Source: Membranipora membranacea (taxonomy: Eukaryota; Bryozoa; Gymnolaemata; Cheilostomatida; Membraniporidae). Taken from it: a DNA stretch of 64,000 bases. The stretch's first letter is position 1. The number at the start of each line of letters is the position of its first letter. Below, piece after piece: positions 24,801-36,279 of the stretch. Position numbers and translations under genes: made by a program. Below the pieces are notes generated by a model. That model saw only the letters and a list, made by a program, of their open reading frames with translations, made no database searches and was not told where the DNA came from. Where the stretch lies: the NCBI GenBank assembly GCA_914767715.1, contig OU612067.1, forward strand, positions 10,168,001-10,232,000, given 5' to 3'.

Positions 24801-24909
24801 GAATGAAGTCTACTCATCAGTTCTGGCATCCACCAGATCAACTCATGGAAATAAGACAGAAGGAGTCACAGAACTGATCGACAATGATCTATATATAAGT
24901 GATCAATAA
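21880..24909 (+). CDS. Receptor gene E: single-CUB type I membrane protein
   Basis: Seven coding exons: 21880-21943, 22359-22763, 23011-23094, 23638-23794, 24070-24143, 24355-24523, 24780-24909. They give 360 aa. Residues 1-21 are a signal peptide (MKCFIFFSVACIGLLAVESTI). Its exon ends at a GC donor (G|GCAAGT) by this model. Residues 22-156 are one CUB, closest to the second CUB of gene F (shared YYNPGYPGCLYDFMEITG). Residues 157-184 are a short Thr-rich stalk, followed by TM and KYRRSTQVTR. The tail has GYMQSY, EEYANIE, VYSSVL and C-terminal DNDLYISDQ. Two tyrosines conserved in B and D are replaced by Cys (ACELADEV, VCQLTDS). A candidate polyadenylation signal AATAAA lies near 25035. The acceptor of the TM exon (AAAG at 23637) has a poor pyrimidine tract. 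Confidence 0.8.
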
Positions 24910-25661
24910 ACTTCGATTTACTAAGAAATTATTTGTACAGGAAATGATAAATTGTTGCATCACAACCTGAAGATTGAATGAACTGAAAACAATGCCCTTC
25001 CTTGTTTGGTTCAACAAAAATTGATGATATGGATAAATAAAACTTGCCGCTTGAAACCTCAGCACAACAGAAGCTTGTTCTCAATAGATTTTGTAACGGC
25101 TACTTTGAGTTTATTAAATAAAAGGCGTATAATAATATTATAATAATCATAATTTAATAATCATATAATGATCATAATAAATTATGATTATGGGTAGGCC
25201 ACAGATTTATTGTCTTCTCTAAATTATAATCACTCTATAGGGTTGACTCACTGATTGTGGATTTGAACTCATTTCAACCGATATTTTGAGATGATGATTG
25301 CAAATTGATAATAATACGCTTTACTCATGCTCAAGCAGGAACCATGTATTTTGTTCAAGTAAATATTACCCTCCCCTAGAGCAAAACTTTCCAGCTTTTT
25401 CTTATTCCATAGTACATACATAATACACTGAGAGCAGAACTTCCGCGCAGCTACAAGTCATACTTCTAACATCATCAAAACAATTTATTTCTGATGTGTC
25501 AGCTTAGATAGACAATAAATGTCAACAAGGATATTATTGTAGGAAGTTAAGTTTTGTTATGATAAAAGCAAAGATGGACACACACTCTCGTTTTGACTGT
25601 GAAGAGAGAACTGGAAGCGTCTTCAGAGAGGTTGGCAGTAAAGCAAAGCTGAAGCAAGATC
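24910..25661. other. Intergenic region between receptor genes E and F
   Basis: This is AT-rich sequence (notably 25120-25180, TAATAATTATAAT-type simple sequence) with no recognised exon or mobile element. Confidence 0.4.
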
Positions 25662-28600
25662 ATGAATTGTTTCATATACTTCGCTTTTGTTATAATGGCA
25701 GTGATCGCTTACCAGAGTATTACTGTAATTGCAAAAAAAACAGGTTAGTTTTAATAATGACACCACATTCATTTTTTTATACTCTTTATTAGCTGTTCAG
25801 TGCTTAAGGCCCATGAGAACATGCGTACATTAAATGTTTACTTTAATAGTGGTGATTGCAAGAAAAGGTTTTAAAAAGTCTAAAAAAGTCTGGTCAGGTT
25901 TTCCAAAAACAAAACTAAAATTCATCGTATTTCCATGTAGCTATAAAATAGTGATTTGCTTAGGAGAGCTGTTCTACTGTTTAAAATGGGCTTGTCTGAT
26001 AACCTGGCACTATGCCTGTTGATGGATCGCTTTTGTGGGATGTGGTGGTGTACCTTGTGTTTCTCGTTAGACAGTACTTTAGAAACATAGCCACTGCGTA
26101 GTTTACTCAACACGTCATTTATTTTTTGGATCTTAGATTTGTCTAGACGCTTGGTGTAAGAAGCTATCTCGGGGAGAATAAGTCTCAAACATAAACTTTG
26201 ATGCCTTTCAATGAGGTCTTTCCCATACTGCGGTAGGTAACTGTACCACACAGGCGCAGCATATGTGAGAATAGGCATTATCCTAGCCTGATAGAACTTG
26301 ACAAGCGATCGGGTATGTACGCCGTGACGCTTGAGCGTAAGCAGCCCGTACAGCCCGTGTACAGCTGATCTAGCCTATTTATCACAGATCTGGTATGAGA
26401 CGTAAAAGTGAGTCGGTCGTCGATCGTCACACCCAGTAATTTTGCTGATTTGGTATGAGAAATAGGCTCACCCTTGATGGTAATAGGCGGTGATATGGTG
26501 GTGTTGAGTTGAAGTGTCAACATCATATACTGTGTTTTAGCTGCATTGATATTTTGGTTGGAGTTGTCACACTACTGTGCTGCATTATCAGCAGCTGTTT
26601 GCTTGTTATTGTCAGCAATGGTTATGTCTCCGTTTCTTCCACATTTGTCAACTGTTGTCACTTTTGGATTTGGCACTACATCGTAGATTGTGGTGTCATC
26701 CGCTTATTTGATAACTGGGATGCCATGGCACAGGTCTGCAACATAGACATTCCACAATGCTGGCAATGCATTCAATACATTTGATGAGCTTTTAAAGAAC
26801 TATACTACTGTAGGCTGTCGTTGTGTTTTTTGCAAAACTGGATTGACGTCTCTCAACCTATCAGTTAATAGTTTGAGTACTTCTTTGCCATTGCTTCTAA
26901 TCATCGCCTCAGCTCAGTTTGAGACCTTAAACTGTTCAGTTGCAGAAGATGTTATTGTACATGATATCATTGCAGAATGATTCCTATAATCGATGAATGA
27001 ATAATGGCTTATTTTTGTAGAAGATCGAGGACTACCATTTCTGATAATCACTATATAAATATAGATTTCAATTTCAGGCACAACGGGCACGGTGTATACC
27101 ATGAAAGATGGTCAGAATCTTCTAGTTAGTCAAAGGGAAGGAACCATTATCAGCCACAGTGGTTATCCACAGCAAAACTATCCTGACCACATGGAGAGCA
27201 CTCTCAGAATAGAAGAGGAGGGAATCTTGTACCTTACCCTGAGTGTGAACGACTTCCAGCTAGAGAATACAAGTAATGGAGTATGTTTTGACTACCTGCA
27301 GATTAATGATGACATGTACAATTGTGAAGGAGAGTATTTGTTCTCTGGTGATGTGAGAACATATGTCCTAAAAGATGGAAGATTCATCCTCCGCTTTCAC
27401 ACAGATCAATCAACAGGAAAGAAAGGCTTCAAGCTGCACTTTCAATATATAGGTAAGCTTGATCAAATAAGAAGTGTTGCCTTTTCAATGAATAACAACT
27501 GACTGCATAAGAGTTAGATGCAGTTTTGAAATCTTCAGCATTTTCCAAGAGGATATATATGGTATTGCTGGGGTTTGGGGAAATATATATGATCCAGTTT
27601 TATTTTAAATTTGAATGTATTTCGAAATGCTCCTGCCTCAGCTGCCAATATAATAATAGACCAATGGACTAATGGATTAATCTGACCAAATATCATTCAG
27701 TGTAGAGACTCAAACGGCTGCAAGCGAAATTTTATTATCGATAAAAGGTCTGATATTAACACCATCCAAACATTATTAGTTACAGATGTCTTCGCGATAT
27801 ACAACCCTAGAAGATCTCCCGATCAAGTGACAGATCATCAGCAAGGAACTATTCTAAGTCATAAATCCTACTCCTACAATGATTATCCCCCAGACATCAA
27901 CTCATCTCTGACAATCAGTGGGCTACGTTCTCAACAAATACTTCATATCAGGTTTCTGACATTCAAGCTCTACTATAACCCGGATTATCCTGGCTGCCTA
28001 TATGACTTCATGGAGATTACTGGCATAGCTACTAGAATTACTGGTGGATTACTAGAAGAGAATGAGAAGAGACTTTGCAGTGACCCAAACAATAAGCCAA
28101 ATATCAAGACATGGTATAACTACACCATCTATGGGTCCACACTTGTCTTCAAGTTCAGAACTAATCCTAATTATCAGACTGTTTCTACAGGCTTCAATAT
28201 CGAATATTTCAGTGAGTGAATTATTGATCTATATATATATTTATATATAGATATACATAAACCTTATTATTACATTTGTGAATACAGGTTAGGTACTTGA
28301 AACTTTGAACAACCTCATAAATGTATTTTTATGTTAAATCCATCTGCATGATCAAGAATGGCCACTTGAAGAAAATTTTAACCACAGAGATCAAGGTGAG
28401 CTTAGAAATACGTCTTTTCTTTAACTTTCTCTTTGAGAATGTGCTGAGTGTACTGACAACAGACTTTTGCTTGTCAATAGATTCAATGGTGGTCAGTCAA
28501 ACGTACCCCAAGAGAAGCATCAACGTTGTGATTGTCGGTGTAGGCCAGATCTGTTGTTGTGGAATCATGTCAGCTAACTATCTAAAACAAGTTTCAACTT

Positions 28601-29977
28601 CCTCATCCACCCTCATACCCTTTATCTTTACCGACCGATTTTAATATTCAAATTCCAGTTTCTGAAGTATCTGGCGATAAAAGAGGTGCTCTGAGTCTGA
28701 ACTCTTCTGACGCTGCCAGAAGTGCTTTAGGAGCTGGCCTTGGTGTTCCCATCGCAGTTATTACGATCGCGTTGATGCTGACAGCTGCAATTATCTTTTT
28801 GAAACGCCTCTATTCAACTCCGTTTACAAGGTAATCAACGCTATGAAGGTGGAAAAAATAAATTATGTTATAAATATCTCCAAACGATCACCATTTCTGA
28901 GTTCACAAACAGTAACAAGGTTGCTCAGCAACGGGCCATGTAAGGCCAATAACCCTAACGCTTACTCTAGGTTGTATTGGGTGGAGATTGCGAACGAACT
29001 GTGCCATGGGATACGCATGTACGACTCTGAGTAGTGAATAGTGGGTGTCCTTGTTAGCCATCAACCCATTCAGTTTTGGGGATTCACTGCCACCCGATTG
29101 ATTCACCGCCCCCTTCTCTTTTGATGCATATCTCTCCTCAAATGTTGCTATCAAATTGATATCATATTTTGCAGTGAGGAAACTTATAAAAGTAACATAA
29201 CTGGATATTTGCAGTCAAATATTATTACCGGTGATGATCAGACAAAAATAACACACGGTAAGATATTTGGTTCTAGGCGCTGCTTAAATTGTCTTCTTTT
29301 CGGCATGCCCTCTCTACCAATACCAACAAAGACTCTGATATAAGTCCTGCTTTCGCTGCAATCCCTGTTGAGTTAAGATGATAGTGACAAATAGAAAGGT
29401 AGCATCATAATGCAAACAACTTTTGGTACAATCAAACTTTCGGTCAATGTTATATAGGAACGGATAACCCAACATACGCACTAGCGGAGGAGGTAACTTC
29501 TAACAGTCAAGAGCTGCAGATGGCAGGTACACAGGCTCAGAGCAATGGAGAAGGATATGAGGCTGTATGTCAGCTGACTGATTCTTTCGCTGAGGACTTC
29601 ACCAACTTCGATTCACTTCAAAGGTAAATTACTGTTACAAATTAAATTTATCTTACAATTATTTACTTATAGTATCGTTGTATTACCAAAGAGGACACTA
29701 ATTTTGCTCAGTTGCCCTACTTCCCTGCAAATCAAACTATCATTGCATTATTTTTTACATTGATTGGCCTTAATTATTATTTGGAATGTTTTTGTGGCCC
29801 AAGAATTGTTTGGGAGATCATAACATCCAATCATTTGTATTTTACAGAGTTGAAGACAAACGAGAGATTTGCAATGACAACTCTTCAGGTCTGGTATCCA
29901 CCAGATCAACTGATGGAAATAAGACAGGAGGAGTCACTGAACTGATCGACAATGAGCTATATATCACTTATCAGTAG
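25662..29977 (+). CDS. Receptor gene F: double-CUB type I membrane protein
   Basis: Seven coding exons: 25662-25743, 27078-27452, 27786-28211, 28659-28830, 29175-29257, 29458-29623, 29848-29977. They give 477 aa. The signal exon encodes MNCFIYFAFVIMAVIAYQSI and aligns with that of gene E. Residues 28-152 are a CUB of the B/D first-CUB type (TIISHSGYPQQNYP). Residues 153-294 are a CUB of the E type with a short insertion after MEITGIA. No Thr-rich stalk exon is found. TM (ALGAGLGVPIAVITIALML) is followed by KRLYSTPFTR. The tail has GYLQSN, TYALAEEV, GYEAV and C-terminal DNELYITYQ. The otherwise conserved DYxNIE site reads DFTNFD, so its tyrosine is lost, and YQLADS is CQLTDS. Intron 1 holds an antisense LINE fragment. 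A candidate polyadenylation signal AATAAA lies near 30202. Confidence 0.8.
25922..26775 (-). mobile_element. Decayed non-LTR retrotransposon (RT C-terminal part) in gene F intron 1
   Basis: Read on the - strand, blocks in order are ADDTTIYDVV (RT catalytic box, preceded by an in-frame stop), NAAKTQYMMLTLQLN, KSAKLLGVTIDDRLTF and PILTYAAPVWYSYLPQYGKD. This is the usual order in the RT thumb region and downstream of it in LINE pol proteins. Stops and frameshifts separate the blocks and the 5' part is missing, so it is a dead, truncated insertion antisense to gene F. Confidence 0.8.
28914..29140. repeat. Possible retroposon fragment in gene F intron
   Basis: GC-richer than its surroundings. Part of it (GATACGCATGTACGACTCTGAGTAGTGAATAG) resembles a stretch at about 18060-18095 in gene D (GGCATACTACTCTGAGTAATGAATGG). 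Two related intron pieces suggest a dispersed repeat. The family is not identified. Confidence 0.35.
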
Positions 29978-31541
29978 CGACCGGTTAGCCTTGACATTGT
30001 ACTTTGAAGATAAAATAGAATTACCCTGGCTGATATTACTAAACTGAATTGTACTTCTTTTCGTATTAACCATAAAATATTATTCTAATTCTGCAAACAG
30101 GGTATTTTTACATAGAGGCGGGAAAACGAATTAAAGCTAGGGTAGCCCACACTATAGGTTGAGGGATGGATGAGTATAATAGCTTAGATGTAGTCAGACA
30201 ATAAATTCTCTTCTGGATTTATTTTAAAATATATGTTGGGTACCGGCAGGTCACATGATATGACATTAATAAAGTCCAATAAGAGAATCATGTCTACGGT
30301 GATAGCGATTCTCGTGGTAGTCATCAAAAACCTTGAGCTATTCCCATGTGTAACTCAACTATTATGTTGAATTTTTGTCATGTTTGTCTTTATCATCTCA
30401 TTTGCATCCCATTGACTGAAACCCAGAACAATACAATACAGTTTTGTCAGCTACCCCCTAGATTATGACAAAGAATTCATCAATTCAAAATAGCAACAAT
30501 GAAGCATTCATCATGGTCACCTAGTGGGCATTGACTGAAGATGAGTTTGCATCATAAATTGCAAGCAAAATGTGACCAGAAATAGCATTAACTTCTTGGT
30601 TTTGTTGCCCTAAATAGATAATCAGGAGTTATGCTCTCATATCAAACAAGCAGATGACTTATCGACAATCGATTTGGACCGTTATCCCTGAGCTTATCAT
30701 CTATGTTACATGAAGTGCTAATTTAATAGCTGTCGACAAATTCTCACAGAAATACTTCATGGGCGTAGGGTCCACCAGTCACGCAACGACAAACCATCAA
30801 CAGAGATAAGCAAAACATCAACCAGCACAGCGATGGATTGCAGCTAAGTATACAAGGTCTTTGCCTGTCTTGACAAGCTTTGTCCGAACAAAGCTTGTCA
30901 AGACAGGCAAACAAAGTCTTTTGATTGATCAAATTTCAATGATGCTGCCACCTGAAGGCTTACAACGACTGACTCGTTTGCTGTGACTCTAGACAATATC
31001 TAACCACTGCAATAAGATGTTGTTGATGATGTAATAAGATGTGATGATGTTGTTCCAAGTTTGTCTGTCACCAACTCACATTAGAGATACGTCCCTCAAC
31101 ACAAACTGATATGTTTTAGTTGATAATAATACTTGTGCAGCGCTAGCAAGGTCAGTATTCTTTAAATCATTGCTCTGATTTGATCAATTTTGCCGTAAAC
31201 ATTGATAATGAATTGACACATGGAGAGTTGTATTCACACTATATTGCTTTCAATAGCACCCTGCATAGGTGTTTGGAAGAGTATCATAACTTACCAGAAA
31301 GGGGTAACTGAGATTATAAACTAGCCTATGCATTGATGACATAATTCAAGCTGATGAGTCATAGCTGTCGGGAAGCTTAGGGTTTATTACTCACCATTCA
31401 AAAAGGAAAAATATATACTGAAACAAAAAATGCAGTTTCAGCTAGGACAATCATTAAAACAAAAATTGGTCTCAATACAAAAATACTGAGAAATATTGCT
31501 AGTCTACTCATTTCCGCTCGCACCATAAATAAAATAGTTTA
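29978..31541. other. Tail-to-tail intergenic region between gene F and the PHETA homologue
   Basis: It contains the palindromic micro-element at 30860-30911 and candidate poly(A) signals for both flanking genes (AATAAA near 30202 on +, and its complement near 31382 for the - strand gene). Nothing else is recognised. Confidence 0.45.
30852..30920. mobile_element. Palindromic micro-element of the GCCTGTCTTGACAAGC family
   Basis: Perfect 24-bp arms (30860-30883 and 30888-30911) surround a CCGA loop. The flanks ACAAGGTCTT (30852-30861) and ACAAAGTCTT (30911-30920) form a 9-10 bp target duplication with one change. No coding capacity. Confidence 0.8.
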
Positions 31542-34500
31542 TCAAAATTGTATAAGTGTTTCGGAAGCCATAGAAGTTGTCGCTCCTTTAATTTCGCTAC
31601 CACCAGATCTCAAGGTACTCAGTACTCTGTCGATTATCTCACCATATTTCGTATGTAGATCATTAAAACAAGACTGTCGATACGGAGGCTTCAGATCATC
31701 TCCGTAATAGTTTTGAGCATCCTGATAAAACTGCGTCCTGCCAGGTACTGAAGATAAAAAGGAAATTTGTGAAACATTACTTGCATATCGTTTAAATGTG
31801 TACTAGTTTTCTACTTGGAATGTAACTAGAACTTACATAGATATAGAATCAACACCACTTGCTCTTTTATAGGAACACCTGTTGCTAATGGTGGCTGACA
31901 TTAGCGGATTAAACTACTAGCAACATAATTTGATCACCTATAGTGATATGTCAATGATATTCTGAGAATTATATAACTAATGTCAGTATAGGGGCAGTAT
32001 GTAAATCGCGCCTACATCAAGGTTAGGCCTACTATTGAGTATAAACTTGGACACTTGTAATTAATACAACGGAGCACATATTATTTTTTTTAAATTTTCA
32101 CAACACCACCAGAGTTGGGTATTGGAACATCGTCCGACAAGTTACTTTCCTTCTCAACTCAGCTTTGGTACCTTACTGCTAATTTATTAGGCCTACAGTA
32201 GCCCTGTTCACACAGCCACAGGGCTAGGCCTACAGAACAGTATAGTATGAATGATTGTTACACTGGCATCCTCACTAAACTATCTTGGGCCATTAAAAAA
32301 TATTATTGCCTATAAGTCATGATCAATTTGATCGATGGATTACTTCCCCATGTATATGGAGCCTGGAATGCCCAATATAATCATTTGAAGTTTATTTATA
32401 GGAAACTTAATTACAGCTACAAAAATACCACCATAGTAATATGTTATGGTCTATTTATTATTACTGGTTCCAAATGAGGGAAATGGCTGAATTATCAGAG
32501 TGACCAAAGAGGAGAAAATATCAGCTGGTGTTTAATTACGCTAGCTAAGGGGGACTTAATGTTAGCTAGCACTAAATATTTCGCGAAATGGTGAATTGTC
32601 CCTCCTGTATACACTTGACCCTTCTGGAGTATTAGCCTCAATTCCGAGATGGCAATTTTACAACAAGTCATCTGCACTCCTGGGTCAGTGACACCGAAAC
32701 AAACTCTTTACTATATCATAGTAACATGAAGCCTGTCTAGACAAACTTTGTTGGGCAGTTGATGTCCCCCTCCCACCGAACAGAGCTTGTCAAGACAGGC
32801 TTAGTAACATGATGATTATGTTTTGCTTTCAACAGCAGTGTCTTTTTGTGCTATGCAGGAGAAGCATTGAATGAAATCAACAAAGATACTGGTTTGACAC
32901 ATGACCGAGCGATGAGAACTGAGTCAGATAGTGGTGACTGTAATAATCACAAGATAAGATATGATGACTCATTTCATAGTCATTAATTGTTCAAAAGATA
33001 AGTGCAATTTTCAGATAAGAGCTTGATATACACTATAAATCTGTTCAGAGTTTGCATTTTGATTAAATGATCACAAGACCTGTTGGAATTACCTGAAGCC
33101 GAATCGTAAGATAAAAAACTAATGCCAATTTTAGACTTTAATAAAGGTGCTATTTTAAATATAAGGGGGAAATGGAAGCTGTTAAGTACTCTCTCATCTC
33201 AGTATAGAGTGAAAATCAGTTATAACTGTGCGACAGGCTAGTTATGAACCTAGAGCAGTGTTTTAATACTCTGAGAACTTACAAATGATACCAAAATCCT
33301 GACACATTGGTGAGCGTAGCGGCTGGCAATAACATCAGGTGTTCGGTGATCTTTGATAGGTTGTGGCTCAACAAACAGTCCAAACACTAAAATTGTACTT
33401 TTAACTAACCCAACAGTGAGAAGTACACTACCAGTTTGCCTACAATAACGCCTGATGTCAATATTGTCAAAATAATGCAAACTTACATCTACTCGGCTCA
33501 TCTCCTATGGTTTTACGTGAGCCTTTTGGAGCAGGCTTAGAGATCTTAGATGAGTGCTTAAGTTTAGGCGAGTTTCTTCCTTTTCGTCTTGCGGGTGCTT
33601 GTGGCACAGTTAGACTAGGCTCTGAGGCAGGTCTTATCTCAGGATTAAATGGCACCTGCAAGAAAAAGGTGGAATCATATTTACACAGTTTGAATAAATT
33701 TACACTTGCAGAAGTTGTCAAAGGTCTAATGCAAATTTATTCCGAATAGCTTTGCGGAAACTTAACTATTCAGTACTGGTAGTTATTCGAATTATCGGCA
33801 ATGAAGTCAACATGGCTTTTAATTTAGTAAAGCAGGGCCTAGGCAGGGTTAATGGTTTTCTAGATTATTTCACCGAACATTCTAACTTGCATTTTCAAAA
33901 TGATAAATACTGTCTTCGATGTTATCTTACTTTGCAAAATGATTCCTATCTATATGCGACTTTCCCATTATACACAGTTTATTTGCAACATGCATGTAGT
34001 ACACTAGCCTGTCTTGACAAGCTTGTCAAAACAGGCTAGTAGTACACCAACATTTTTGTCGGTAATGTAATTTACAATTTGGCCTTCATTTCGATGTTGA
34101 TTTCCATCGAGCGCCAAAGTAGCTGATCAGTATTCTTACCTGACCAAATGGGTCCATATTGAAAACATCTTTCTTTGACTCTCTATCAAAAGGGTTAACT
34201 CTCGCCCTGGCAGACAGTTTTGGAGAATCGTATTGAGAGGAAACGCCAGACATACTACTTCCCGTACTGTCACAGCTACCTTCTAAGTCATTCCTAACTT
34301 CGACCAAAGACTCAGTCACAGTAGGAACATCACCTGCATTGTGATTCATAGGCACAAACGGCTGCTGGCCAAACGGGTCTAAGTTACTATCAGCTCGTGT
34401 TTTACATCGTGAGAGCTCGCTTGACAACTCCTGAGAGTTCAGCTCATCGAGCTGCGACTTGAGTTCAGCCACCATTAGCTTCATGTAGTCATAGCTGGCG

Positions 34501-34838
34501 CTTGTTATCACCTTCATCCAGTTCTCCATCACAACATGACTCTCGGCCTGCAGGATGTACTTGCGCAAATTACCGCTGCCCCTAAACGATATCTGGAATG
34601 TGAAACCTTCTGCAGCAAAGTCCACCAGTTCAACTGTGTATCCCTCCAGTATAATCACACCATTGGGTTCCTTGTCACCGGGTTTGTCAAAATAGAACAG
34701 AAGGTTCCCTTTCAGCACAAACCATCTCTTTTGGAACGAGCGATTAACCTCGCCCTTTTTGTAGAGCCACCCTTCCTTTGCTGTCGGAGATGTGCAGGTT
34801 GAAAAGTAGATCAGGTTGGACTCATTAAGAAGCTTCAT
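31542..34838 (-). CDS. PHETA1: Sesquipedalian homologue (PH-domain endosomal adaptor)
   Basis: Three coding exons on the - strand, 34838-34140, 33655-33487 and 31747-31542, give 357 aa. The start MKLLNESNLIYF matches the family's MKLNERS-type N-terminus. Residues 21-117 are a PH domain (EGWLYKKGEVN, KRWFVLKGNLLFYFD, closing MENWMKV). Residues 118-142 are probably helical. The central part is Ser-rich with two DPF and one NPF motif, suggesting adaptor or EH-domain binding. Residues 317-325 are FNDLHTKYG, the F&H motif through which vertebrate PHETA1/2 bind OCRL and INPP5B. The vertebrate proteins act in endosome-to-Golgi and recycling traffic. This single gene is about 100 aa longer than the human proteins and cannot be assigned to PHETA1 or PHETA2. 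Intron 2 carries a micro-element (32729-32802). Confidence 0.88.
32536..32572. repeat. Short inverted repeat GCTAGCTAA...TTAGCTAGC
   Basis: GCTAGCTAAGG...TTAATGTTAGCTAGC in PHETA intron 2. A related arrangement with longer spacing occurs at about 48585-48622, suggesting another small inverted-repeat family. Confidence 0.4.
32720..32811. mobile_element. Micro-element with 32-bp core and exact 9-bp target duplication
   Basis: The 74-bp body (32729-32802) begins AAGCCTGTCTAGACAAACTTTGTT and ends GAACAGAGCTTGTCAAGACAGGCTT, an imperfect inverted repeat. Both sides carry AGTAACATG (32720-32728 and 32803-32811). This copy retains an internal segment absent from the shorter siblings at 30860, 34005 and 41860. 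Confidence 0.85.
33996..34047. mobile_element. 34-bp palindromic micro-element with exact 9-bp target duplication
   Basis: The body (34005-34038) is TAGCCTGTCTTGACAAGC followed by the near-complement TTGTCAAAACAGGCTA. GTAGTACAC is repeated exactly at 33996-34004 and 34039-34047. It lies in PHETA intron 1. Confidence 0.9.
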
Positions 34839-35289
34839 TGCGTAATCTGAAAATATTCAAAACTTCAGTAACAGATCTCAAACACGTAAGTACAGAAAAT
34901 ATTGAGGACTGGTCCCTAGGGGGTTCTCATAGCAGATCTAGAGCGTTTATCTGACCATGACACGGACCTGAAAAAGGTATCGCATACCGGTAGTTGATCA
35001 GCAGCTGAAGGTCTTGGGTATTAGTTATTCTAGAGTAATCCAACGAAATTGTCATTAATATTCAATGTATATGCTTACACATGCCTTGCAGAGCCAGGAG
35101 CCCAGGCCAGCATATGCATGGATGATTTATTATTCAAGTTATACAATTATCAGTCAAGTAGTCCTATTTTTTCATCTATGCCTGATCATAGCCTACGCCC
35201 CACCTGTTTGGACAAAATACAGATAGATCAAGGTATTATAATAGTAGAGATAGTAAAAATGACTGTCAAGTTTCCACAGCACAAAAAGA

Positions 35290-36279
35290 AGGGGAAGGCG
35301 GGGCACGTTGAGCCATGGGGCACGTTGATCCACCCCACTTTTTTCAAATACCATTTTATGTTTTGAGTTTTCCCCTCCATCAGAGGTCATGTGACCAAGG
35401 GCACCCTTTTTGAGCAGACAAAAATAAAGAAAGCTATTAAGGGAATATAATTATTTAGTTTTTCATCGTTTTTATCGTAAAAAGTAAATAATACGCTAAT
35501 CGACGGAAATTTCATCTATTCTCATCAGGGCGTGACTGAGAATTTGCAACTTTTATTATGTGATAACATCATATTTAGTCTCAATTTCACATAATCTAAA
35601 CTTATCTCTGATGGAGAGATTTTGTTAAACTTGAGTTGAAAGTGAAATACAGGCTGTTGGGGCACGTTGAGCCATGCCCGATGGGGCACGTTGAGCCATG
35701 CCCTGCAGTATATGAATGTTATATGATGAAAGTGTATATGAAGTATATGTACACAAAAACAGAAACATTGTAATTGATGTTTCTTTAATGATGTTAGCAA
35801 TACACTGAGTTCACTTTTCCCTTCCCTTATCATCAAGTTTGCCGTGTGCAAGTTTTCCTCTACCACAAATGTTCCGGAGATTTCTTTTGTCTTGCGAATT
35901 ATATTTTATAGTTCAATTGAGTGAAAAACTGTGCTGTTGCAATGAATTAGGTTGCTTTTCTTTATTTCATATGGTTGCAAGGAATTAAAAAGTTGTGACC
36001 AGCAAAGAGATGACCATAACAGAGTGGCTCAACATACCCCATACAAAATGCGGACCCGGCTCAACGTGCCCCGTGCTTGGGGCACGTTGAGCCGCTTTCC
36101 AATTTTTTTTTGAAACAGCAATATTTCCTTTTCTTGCTGCAGTAGATTTCTGACCTCACTCATGTTGTTGGAAGACATGAAGACCTATTTCAGTGCCAAA
36201 TTTTGTTAATCTGGCGCAATTCAGCTGCATGTTACAATCAAATATGTAAAAACTGGCTCAACGTACCCCGCCTTCCCCT
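35290..36279. mobile_element. Non-autonomous DNA element with 26-bp TIRs and repeated GGGGCACGTTGAGCC
   Basis: The left end 35290-35315 (AGGGGAAGGCGGGGCACGTT...) and right end 36254-36279 are inverted repeats with one or two differences. GGGGCACGTTGAGCC or a close variant recurs about eight times: 35300, 35317, 35659, 35683 and 36079 forward, and about 36024, 36058 and 36255 in inverted orientation. Subterminal motif repetition of this kind is typical of transposase-binding sites. There is no transposase frame. No target duplication is evident. Confidence 0.7.

Noticed and set aside
26509-26784. + strand open frame with hydrophobic, signal-like N-terminus upstream of gene F CUB exons
   Set aside because: It is antisense to the LINE reverse transcriptase fragment, whose motifs are clear on the - strand. 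The real signal exon of gene F is at 25662-25743 in correct phase.
33250-33501. Extra PHETA exon on the - strand
   Set aside because: The frame overlaps the end of the true exon 33655-33487 in another phase. The three-exon model already matches family start, PH domain and F&H motif and closes in frame.
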